Positions 54,392 through 64,000 of a DNA stretch of 64,000 bases are shown here, one piece after another. A model generated the notes under the pieces. That model was not told the origin of the DNA. It saw nothing but the letters and a program-made list of their open reading frames with translations, and ran no database searches. The position numbers were made by a program, and so were the translations under genes. This DNA is from Amyelois transitella (lineage: Eukaryota; Arthropoda; Insecta; Lepidoptera; Pyralidae), in contig NC_083513.1 of assembly GCF_032362555.1 (NCBI RefSeq), positions 6,448,001 through 6,512,000 on the forward strand, read 5' to 3'. Position 1 is the stretch's first letter. Each line of letters opens with the position of its first letter.

Positions 54392-54460
54392 CATACATAA
54401 AATCACGCCTCTTTCCCGGAGGGGTAGGCAGAGACTACCTCTTTCCACTTGCCACGAATT
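54392..54460 (-). mobile_element. RTE LINE 3' tail fragment
   Basis: CATAAAATCACGCCTCTTTC, CCGGAGGGGTAGGCAGAGAC, TACCTCTTTCCACTTGCCAC is an almost exact reverse complement of the RTE 3' end. Confidence 0.88.
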
Positions 54461-55204
54461 GCTAATAGCATTAAAATTAATAATAAATTCCACTTGCCAT
54501 GTAAAATTAACTTTCGAAAATTTAAACATTGTGCCGACTTTGTGTCTTAGACATTTTAAATTAAGATCTGTGATTTTATACGAGGCTTTTCGTTAACGTC
54601 ATGTTATTTATTTGTGCTGTAATATTTTTTTCCAAAATATGTGTTTGATCGACTATCAATGATTTATAGGTGTGGGTTATCAATTATTAAGTGTTTGTTT
54701 GTAGATAAGCTGAGTGTTGAGGAGTGTAACAATAACGGATTAAAGTGACTTTTGATGTTGACGCAAAAAGGCCGAGAAATTTATTTTTTATTTATTTATT
54801 AAGTAAAGTACGAGTAGTAAAGGCAAAATAAAGCACCCACAGCTATTTCTTTCTTCATTATACGCGGACAGGAAAAAAAAACTTCGAAAGAAAGGAAGAC
54901 GGACAGACTATACTATAAATGTAACGTGTACATTTATAAAGCCTAGTGTAACGACCCGCGATCGACGTCTTGGTAGTGGTCACAGATATTACTATCTTAA
55001 TGTGTAGTCTTGTAGATCTGCAAAGACTTGTCTGAGCTGAACGACTACCAGTGCAGCCAACTTAAATGTGAAACGCGTTTCCATTTCAGGGTAGAGCACA
55101 ATTTTAAAGACACATCTCTAAAAGAAAAAGAACGATTTCGCATGTCTCTTAAGAGAATAGTGAATTCACGTGAATCTCTTCTAATACAACAATTGCACTA
55201 TTTT

Positions 55205-55295
55205 CCGTCCGTAGTACCCAGTGGTTCACGGCACTTTAGAATAGAACCACTCCACCTCTTTACTATAGATGTCGTAAAAGGCGTCTAAGGAAATA
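55205..55295 (-). mobile_element. CCACACGG-type repeat end, diverged
   Basis: GTACCCAGTGGTTCACGGCA, CCACTCCACCTCTTTACTAT, GATGTCGTAAAAGGCGTCTA follows the reversed order of the repeat seen at 50844-51045. Confidence 0.5.
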
Positions 55296-57437
55296 CGCGC
55301 ACATTAATCTAGTGTAATTTTCTATTCTGGTATGGTAGTGAAGAAAAAACAATGCAGCTAGTCTTCTGGACACATTAGGTTCAGATCTTAAAAGCTCAGC
55401 ATGTGCTTGTGTATTTGAAATTCTCTGCCCTCTAAAGTAAATACTGTATGAATGCACGGTAAAAGGTCCATGTAAGGTAACTTAATATGTGGTTAACTGT
55501 ACTTTTCTATGATTCCAAATTAATGATGTAGAATTTTTTTTTCATTACAATTATTTTGTGGCGGCAGCAATGATTCGGCTCAACCGCCACCCAAAGGGAA
55601 GATCTTCCGCCAGGCTAGGTGTTATTGCCTGGGGAACCGCGGCTCCAACGATGTTGTGTCGGAGATTGTATATATAGCTCCAATCCGTGAAAACTTTAAA
55701 ATCGCGATTTAGATTCTTCGCTGCTATTGGTTGAGCGCGTCTATTTCTTCACGATGATTGACAGTAGTTGTTTGATTGGATGTTGTGACGAGTTGCGTAG
55801 AGATGTCGCCACAATTTTATAATTTTCGTTAAAAGTTTGCATGTAACTTGCAACTGTAAAACACACTGACATTGTTAGGTAGCAAATGCAAGTTGGTAAC
55901 GTGGCAGTCCTATTAAACTCTTAATTGCTTCGCGTCTTTAATTACTGCGTGTTTTTTATGTTCTATTATCAATTATGGGATATGTGTCCCTGTATTTCTA
56001 GTCGAAACGTACTAAATCTAAACTGCGAATTCAATGACTCTCATTACATGAAAATAGCACACGTACACATGGCAATACTTTTTACGTGTATTTCCTTTAG
56101 ATCCCAATTATCATTCTAGTCATTTTCGTTTCTGAATGACCACAATTAAGGGGGGAGAAGATCAAGTCTAGTCTACTTTTTTTTTAATTCTCACAGAAGA
56201 GGGAATATGTGAATTTTAGTTTACCTCAGGAGTTGCCGTCAGAAGCTAGTAATAAAACTATTGACCCACGAGTTTGCATGGATAGTCATAAATGTATGCT
56301 ATACTTACTTGTACCGCGAATGATGATATGGACAATGGACAATGGACAGGTATTGGCCTTAAAACTGAAAATGCCGAAGATCGGACACAGAGGAGAGGGA
56401 AAAGACGTAAGACGAAAGACGGCCACTTTCGGAGGCAGGCCTATTGGCACACAACAGTACCGGCACGTACCGATCAGTAACGTATCTATCACTACCAGTG
56501 GAAAATTATTTTGTGTCATATAGTACATTCGTACTCGTCAGTGACAGTGATGTCAGTGCTGCACGCTGCACGGACGTTCGCCGTGATCCCACGTGAATTT
56601 TTAGCGGATAATATTTTGTCTGACACTGTCGCAGTATTTTAAGATGGACGACGAAAAGTTGAATTGGTCCGTGTTCATCTATATACTGGTTTGAACCCAT
56701 TGCCTTCTCACATTTTTTTCGTCTCCAACCTACCTAATATTTAAAGCAATCGTTGCTTATTATAATATTGAATATCGAGCTATTTTTAGGTGAAACTATT
56801 GCATATTCACTGAACGCGCCACTATCGGTATGATATGTATATGCATATGCACGTTACGGAACTGTTGGTCACGTGTTTGCACTGCTGTGTGCGGATAGGA
56901 CACACGATGAAAATCACTGATACAAAGTATAAGTTAGTATAATGTCTTTACCGAGAATACGCAAAGTAGAGAGTAAGTACAAGTAGTAAGTTTTAATTTG
57001 AAATATAGAAGACCCAATGTGATTTCGGCAAAACGTACGTTACTTTAAATAAACCTCTTTAATGAGTTTGAAAATTAGATGCGCTTCACTAAATCCATTT
57101 GACTGAGGTAAAAAACGGCAGAGTATCTTTCATTAGCAAATTAGCAAAAAACGATGGAGATACATGAACAGTATTTTGTATCAGCCTTTAATGGAGTTAA
57201 TTAAGTTTAAAATTATTTTTTATTTATTTATTTATTTAGTAATTTGAATTATCAACTGATCGGTAATAATGATAATACAAGTTTTTCTTATATTTAGAAG
57301 AATATTAGGTATTAAACGACAAAACGATGAAAAAAAAGTAGACTAGGTAGAAAGATGACATTTTAACTAAAGCTATTCACTATTAATGAAAATTTTGACA
57401 ACTAAGTTTAAAACCACCTAAAGCAAGGGTTTTTCTA

Positions 57438-57552
57438 CGTAACCCAAATGGTAGACTGTTAGATAATGCTATTAGCATTTAGTTCGCCAATTGTACTTAA
57501 ACAATTGTAAATGTTACAATAAAGAATATACGAGTATAAATAAATAAAACGG
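57438..57552 (+). mobile_element. LINE 3'-end-like fragment
   Basis: GGTAGACTGTTAGATAATGC, ATTAGCATTTAGTTCGCCAA, TTGTACTT and an AATAAAGAATATACGAGTAT end match the fragment at 26680-26830. Confidence 0.5.
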
Positions 57553-58576
57553 TGCATAATAAAATACAAGCTTTTCAGCAGCCTAAGTGGAAGCACTCTT
57601 TTCATTAACAGTTCCTCATGTATCCAACTATACGTTCCTCTTTGAGGCAGGGCTTATTACCATTAAATCACAACTTTAGGGAGAACGCCGAAAAGATAAA
57701 CACAAACATAAATTCATTAGTTTTCAGTACCCATGCATGCTTTTATAGACGGCATAACTCGCTCCGTAAATTATCTAAGCTACGAGCGCTTTCAAAACTT
57801 TTAATGGAGTCAATTTGGCCTCGCATTCAAAACATCTAACGTATAAGTAGAATGGAGAGCGGACCAGGTAAGTACCATTTATACAAGCATTAGTGCGGGC
57901 CTTTCGTGCGAATGCAAACTTAAAAATATTCATGCTGCCTTTAAAATGGCCAGTCAAGGGTATATATCTCTAAAAATCGGAAGCGTACAGCGTGAAAATA
58001 GAATGCGACAAAATTTCTGAAAGCCTGAAAGAATTTATCGTCTATGCTACGAATTTCAATCTTTGCTTTTATATCACCATGTCAGAATTTTTTGGTTTTA
58101 TTTTTAAAACGAGGGCGTCACATTTAGGCCCTCGAATACAGTAGGTACTTTTTGAAATTAGTTTCAATGCAGTTCATGAATAAAGGTAAGAGCGACTGCA
58201 TGTGTAATTGATCCTCAGAGAACGCGGAAAAAGTAGATATGGCTTGTGGCTTTTACGGTAAGAGTTTGAAAGTGAACCAAATAGTAGCTAAAGTTTACCG
58301 CTTCTGGCGCTAGTGATTACAAAGTGTCGAAAAAAAAAACTTTAGTCCAGCGCCGTTGAAAATACGCCAGCCACTGCTTAGTAAAGTTTAGCAAACTTGG
58401 CTAACTTTCAAAACTTTTATCTTTGATGAAATTGGATTTTATGGGAAATAACTTTGGTGTTAAAGCGTTTATATTTGTTCAATTTACAGGGCAAAGAAAA
58501 GACATGAAAAATAAATTTTAGGTAAAGGAAGAACGAAATGGGTTGTGGGCGCGCCATATTTTGATTAAAAGTTTAC

Positions 58577-59036
58577 ATACAAACATACATAAATCACGCC
58601 TCTTTCCCGGAGGGGTAGGCAGAGACTACATCATTTCACCTGCCACGATCTCTGTATATGTACTTCTTTCGTTTCAACCACATTCGTAACTCTCTTCATG
58701 CAAGCTCGTCGGTTTCGGGTACTTTTGAACTGACATTTTGCTAGAACGACTCCGATTTGATTAAGTTATGTTCGTCTAGACCTTTCCACTCCAACAGGCC
58801 CATTCACACTCCCTTTGTATATTTGCTTCAACAACCTGCTTTCATTAATTCTCTCGACATGAGCAAATCTAATCTATATTCTATCTAGGCATTCCCTTTT
58901 CTATTCCTGACCATTTATCTTCTTTCACATCACAAAAATTATTCACCTGTCCTACTCTACTCTCATTTCCACCGCGTGTGTTCTACTTTTGTGCTTTTTC
59001 TGCCACACCCATCTTTCTCGCCCATACATTTAAAGT
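58577..59036 (-). mobile_element. RTE LINE 3' fragment, ~460 bp
   Basis: The longest of the truncated RTE tails. The plus strand starts AAATCACGCCTCTTTCCCGG AGGGG and continues through CTCTTCATGCAAGCTCG, TCGTCTAGACC, CTCGACATGAGC (coding for the HVER block) to CCCATACATTTAA near 59030 (the LMYG block). Numerous small indels break the frame. Confidence 0.88.
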
Positions 59037-59924
59037 TAAGGTGGAGTTTATAATGTTTGCTGATGTTTAAAATAATTTTAATCTTTTAACAATATTTAAA
59101 TCCAATAATCGAGATAATTTTTTTTTCGCCTCTAACTCATAAACTTTGTAACACAGTGTCAGAATTTCAAGAGTAGCATACACTGGCTGAGTATGCTTTT
59201 TTTAAACTGTTCGGTATTCGATATCAGTTGGATGCCGTTAATAATTTGGCTTGTAGGCAGTTAGGGAACTTTTAATAGCGCAATTTGGAAGTGTATTGAA
59301 AACAAGCACTCGAAATTGAACCAACGAGGTGAGCGCTCTAGTTATTCTCACCTCAACCGATTAAGAAAAGCAATTTTAATTCCACGGTTCCCTTTATTTC
59401 TGTTGTCATTTTTACTCTAGAAAGGATGTAATGTAGTGAATTGGTTCCAAGCTGGTCAGGGTTAATTGTAAGGATTTTGGTCTAAACCATAGACATTGAC
59501 GAACCTCGGGTCCAAGTAAAGAACAAATTCGATGATAATAAAGAAAAAAGAGTTGATTTTTTTCTATTTTCTTATATTATAACGTCGAAATACTGCTAAA
59601 GCATCTATAGAAGTTATTAATATTATAAACCTCACCAGCAAAATAATTAAAACACGTTATATACACATGGGAGTGTGAAGTGTAAGAAAAAGGTCTAGAT
59701 GAACTTACCTGGATGAAATCGAAGGTGTTGTAAAAATATGGTGTTTCAGAACATCTTCAACCGAAGAGACAAAGATATTGTAGATGAACCAAAATAAACG
59801 GCCTTTCCTATTGCAAAAGAGTATTTGTATAAACCGAAAACTTTGAAATCTTAAAAAAAGTTGTAGCGTACCATTTTCAGGATAGAAGAGCATTCCAACA
59901 GTTATAAAAGCAAAAATAAGTTTA

Positions 59925-60125
59925 TTTGTTTGTTTGTTTGTTCTCGTCATGCGTTATCTGCTTCAACTTCAACTGCTGAACCAATCTTCTTGCGGTGCGT
60001 ATATTTCATCCCGGTAAAAACTAAAATTCCCATTGGATTTTCGATAACACCTGTATTTTTTTGTAGATGTATTGACTAAATTCGCGTGAGTTAAACTACG
60101 GGTAACAGCTTGTAGCTATATAAAG
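59925..60125 (-). mobile_element. CTAG-type repeat, diverged and reversed
   Basis: TTTGTTTGTTTGTTTGTTCT, AACTAAAATTCCCATTGGAT, CGCGTGAGTTAAACTACGGG and TAACAGCTTGTAG give the reversed order of the family's conserved blocks. Confidence 0.5.
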
Positions 60126-63100
60126 ATTAAATTATGTACTGGTTGCGAAGCAGTTTTGCATGGCGCTGAATGCGGTCCATTAAAAGTTTACTAACATTCA
60201 GTTCAGACTAAACTCTGGTCTTAGTTAACAATCATCCTGATTTCTCGAAGTGCTTGTTAGAAAAGATTGTGGTAAATCTGTTGTGTAAATTTATCAGGTG
60301 AATGTGCATAATACATATTATGTCTTTACAACTTACGAGCTAGATAATGCCAACAGTGACAAGGCCTGAGGGATAAAATATTAGTTTAGCATCGAAAATA
60401 TGAGATTTATTAAAATTATTATAAAAAACATTACAATTTTTGATTAAAATGGAGCGAATAGAAAGTAGTCTTCAGGTCGTCAGTTCCGATATACCTACAA
60501 AACCACCAGTGAAAGAGCACAACAAATGTATTTTACTTTATAAGTAATTCGTTTCCCTCAACCCTGCTGTAAACCGTTTTTGGCCCTCCGTCGCTGCGGA
60601 GTGATCCAATTTGCCTAATATTTGATCTGCATTGAGTAGTCACAGGTTTCATGAAATAGGTACATCACCTATTCCGTTTCAAATGAAATGTTCCAGACGT
60701 AAAAGGAAAATAGACGTGTTTTTTCGTCGAGCTAAAAAGTCGATGGAGTACGTACTTGATATTGATACCTAATACAAGGAGGATTCTATTTTAAGAATTT
60801 TTAAGGTTCGGACTCATACTCGCTATGGTTGGTTTTTCCATACTGCTCCATAATATCTTTCCTTGAAAGAAAGTCTTGTCTTAAGAGATTTAATTTTTAA
60901 TGTATGTGAGTAAGTAGTTACATAGACGTCCTGATTAAAAAAGACAGACCTAGTTAAAAAAGACAGTTTATTTGTGAAAATAGAGCATATAAGGTATTTT
61001 CATTACAAGTTACGAAATCACTCGTCCTGAAAGATTTTGTAAGATAACTACATAATCAAATCATCAAATGAATTAGAATTTAGGCAGTTAATTTTTTTTA
61101 GTTTTTTTACTTGTCTGAATCTTTACCTAAATTGAATCGTTAGGTGTGAATTTCGTCAAAAAGTGCAAAATCTATTATTACCAGAATTCACTGCTTACAC
61201 ATTATGATTTGATAAATGTTGATCTTCAAAGTCTTTCAATATATTGTAACAATGTCGTTGTTTTAAAGAACCGAAAGTGATATAACTTAGTATAAAAATG
61301 TTTCGGAACTTGCCGCGAACTGCTCGGGCGAAAGTAATTCAAACAAAGTAGATAAAAGTTGCGGCGCTAAAGAAGCGATTAAAAGAAAAATTAGCATTCT
61401 TTCAAATTAATTACTTCCATAATAAAAGTTTTTACGAGAAAATATAATCCGAATATTTTTAGCCAACTTCAGATGATTTCTTGTTTCAAAATGTATTGTT
61501 TATTGCTGCACGTCTTTTGGGAACGTCCGAAGTTTTTGTTTATAATGTCTGCTTTCTACGCAAAGGATATTAATCATTTCAGCATGAACTCTTTTATACA
61601 TACAGATACTTATATTATCCCAATTTATACAAATACAAACAGATACTGATGCTATCCCAATTTTAATTAATACCGTATTATGTATACGACAGTTTGTATC
61701 ACTTCTGTAGGTACCATTTAAACAAATTCCTCAATTCACAATATAAATAATAAAATACAACTCGGATTGCAAAGAGTAAAGTTTTCAATCGATCCAAACA
61801 GTTCTATTAAATCGTAGTTTCTTTGCTGAAGTCGGGTTGTTGCACCCATCGATACCTCGTTATGCTTCCGAAACAGATTTTTTTCAAATTTTATTTGACA
61901 AACACTGGTTTTTGCATTCAGATTGCGATGGCCTGTGAGATGACCTTAATTTGTTGGTCGTGTATGTCAACTAGTTCTCAATATTAATTTATATTATACA
62001 AAGGACGGATGTACATGTTTTACTTTTGCAATCAAAACGAAACTCTGTTGAGACAATCATATAGCATCTCGTTTACAACTATTTTTGGCCGTCTATGTGG
62101 ACTTTTAAGTGAGAAATCGGTAATATACTATAATCATACTTAAATTGATCAAAAATCAGCCCCATACTAGTACGAGTTCTCCATTCATCAATCACTGGTA
62201 CAGCCTGACAGATTATGTCACGACACGATGCAGTCAAGGCGTGAGGAGCAATACGTTATTATATCCTTGCACTGGGTCGCTTCAATGTTCCATACTGACA
62301 GTCGATAAAAAGTAATTATTTTATAAATGCGATGTGGTCCGATGTCATTATAAAGATTACAGGGCAACGCTGGACAAGGGAGGCTTCCAACCCGTAAAGA
62401 CGGAAATTTATGGTAGAGGCCCTATGTCTTTGAAGTGGCTTTGCTTGTCTTGAGGTAGAATGGACTAGAGCAAGTCAAGCAATGAGGTTCCTACCAATAT
62501 ACTGTATATAACCTCCAATGGATATTTTACAAAAGCAGTTGATAGCCACCACCGCACGGCTGTGATTGCAGACTCGCATGTTTTGATTCTGTAAAATCCA
62601 TATTTTTATCTTACTTATCGGAGAATTATACATTTTATAAACCTGATAAATAAGGTCAAGTCTTGTCATGTAGTTCTTCTATATATAGGACATAAACCTA
62701 TCTAATAAATAATGTGTTGTATGTTAAGGATAACTACACTGTTGAGGTTTAATTCCATTCTGCTTGTACGTGCAACCTCATTCGAACCAAATAATATATT
62801 TACTTACTATACCCGCGCGTTTCATTGTAAATTTCCTGGAAACTTAAATTAGAACTTCGCTAATCTGGATTATCAGGCAGTACACAGTAAGCTTCGTAGT
62901 GGTGAAACGCTGAGTGTGATAAATTTCGCTCACTTACGCCTGAACAAATACATAAAGTTGCAGACATAACTTATATTTACACCATACAATTGTATTGTAT
63001 AGTCCTTCTGTTTGGGTACTGAAATAAAGATAAATAATCGTGTTTTGTTAAAAAAACATTTTAAAATAAATAATAAAACCGTGAGAAGAACAAACAAAAT

Positions 63101-63607
63101 GAACGTACCTAATTTTAGACATTAATACATACCTACGTAGGTATACAGTACACAGTACCCGCGGGTATTAAAGCCTGTCGTCGTATAAGGCTTAAGTTAC
63201 AAAAATCATACAACAAAAAGACGTATCAAGATTATTAAACTTTATTTCAGTACAAGATGGACTATACAATTACTCCTTGGCTTTACTGTGCTTTAAGAAT
63301 ATGATCTATTACGTTACGTACACCAGTGTTGAGCGAATTGTAGACAAATAAACAACAGTTATGTCTCCTTTGACAATAACAATCATTTTAGTTCCGGGTC
63401 GTTCTCTGAATAACCCCATGACACAAGTTAAGGAAGTAAGAGAACAACGAAATATTAGGAAGTATTTTAAATAAGGTATCTCAGGTAACTTTTAATGCAA
63501 CTAGACAAGGAGAAAAAAAAGACGAATTCTTACGTACGGGCAGAATATTAGGAATATCAGGAAGTACTCTTTCATTAAGCCAAATAACTGAACGAACGTG
63601 GCTTGTA

Positions 63608-63675
63608 AGTCTTTTAAAGATTGTTGGCTCTGTATACCCCGAGAGGGATATAGACGTGATTATATGTATGTACTC
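63608..63675 (-). mobile_element. Fragment of GGTAGACAGAGCC-type repeat
   Basis: AGTCTTTTAAAGATTGTTGG, CTCTGTATACCCCGAGAGGG, ATATAGACGTGATTATATGT is the reversed 5' part of the family, including its hairpin. Confidence 0.6.
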
Positions 63676-64000
63676 TTTGAACAGCGAAGCCAAGCAACCT
63701 ATAAAATAACACAGGTCTACAAAATAAAATAAAAAATTTGGTGCTGGCAATCCTATGACATAATTTCGTTAATAACTTGATACAAAGTCGTACAAAAGTT
63801 TTAGAACGGCAATACTACGTGTAGTTTTTAAACTACCCACATTAAAAATAAATAACCATTTTCTGATGTTTACTGTGTTCGCATTTCGTCAATTTGTATA
63901 ACTATCTGATAATATTATTATGTTGTCGTCTAAGAGAAGTTGTTTAAATAATCCGAATACATTTTGTTATATTTGTGGTGAATATGTGGTGAAAAAATTT

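Larger units (their letters stand above)
54191..64000. other. Gene-poor right flank with scattered repeat fragments
   Basis: In almost 10 kb I find no frame with recognisable protein similarity or convincing exon structure. Identified fragments are RTE tails (54392-54460, 58577-59036), a CCACACGG-repeat end (55205-55295), a LINE 3'-end-like fragment (57438-57552), a CTAG-type repeat (59925-60125) and a short remnant at 63608-63675. A GC-richer block at 55555-55830 with a TATATATAG phrase is unexplained. The rest is AT-rich sequence with nothing to report. Confidence 0.5.

Noticed and set aside
56209-56523. 104-aa plus-strand frame with overlapping 62-aa frame
   Set aside because: No motif, no neighbours supporting exons and an overlapping frame on the other strand; likely chance.
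1-64000. tRNA or rRNA genes
   Set aside because: I looked for tRNA-like A/B boxes and rRNA-like blocks near the repeats and in the flanks and found none convincing; a covariance-model scan would settle it.

Overview
The window looks like nuclear DNA from an insect, most likely a moth or butterfly. It is AT-rich. The genes are split into small exons with GT-AG introns. The interspersed repeats (an RTE-type LINE with a CCCCTCCGGGAAAGAGGCG tail, a repeat carrying GGTAGACAGAGCC and CCACACGG, a repeat starting CTAG...CCCGCGACTTCG, and mariner and hAT elements) are of kinds I associate with lepidopteran genomes. This assignment is inference from memory, not from a search.

Left part (1-22.9 kb). 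Two conserved RNA-processing genes lie in tandem on the minus strand: WDR36/UTP21 (SSU processome, 8 exons, 13640 to 2958) and SF3A3/SF3a60 (U2 snRNP spliceosome, 11 exons, 19885 to 14429). For both I could join every exon in frame, giving 890 and 502 codons before the stop. Facing SF3A3 head to head is the beta subunit of ER glucosidase II (21337-22911), which is a single uninterrupted ORF ending in HDEL. WDR36 intron 5 contains a mariner element that was itself split by a 5'-truncated RTE LINE.

Middle part (25-50 kb). This is an array of three DDX18/Has1/pitchoune-type DEAD-box RNA helicase genes. One is a compact, divergent plus-strand copy of 461 aa (24986-29486). Tail to tail with it is the canonical minus-strand gene of 608 aa (36267-30932). 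Behind that, in tandem, is a second minus-strand gene (50241-38998). All three share intron positions and phases and keep every helicase motif. The second minus-strand copy has a tandem triplication of its 72-bp second exon and carries a full-length two-ORF CR1-like LINE in intron 8. Two hAT-type elements, one with a perfect 8-bp target duplication, sit between the two minus-strand copies.

Right part (50.2-64 kb). No cellular gene could be recognised. It holds a nearly intact mariner (one nonsense codon) on the minus strand, a decayed mariner of another type beside it, RTE 3' fragments, other repeat remnants and long stretches of unassigned AT-rich DNA.

Functionally, the gene content leans toward ribosome biogenesis (WDR36, DDX18) and splicing (SF3A3), but clustering of such housekeeping genes need not mean co-regulation. 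The strongest points for follow-up are the three-gene DDX18 array with its exon triplication, the decayed copies of SF3A3 exon 10 inside its own intron, the nested LINE-in-mariner with a 129-bp target deletion, and two perfect inverted repeats inside introns.
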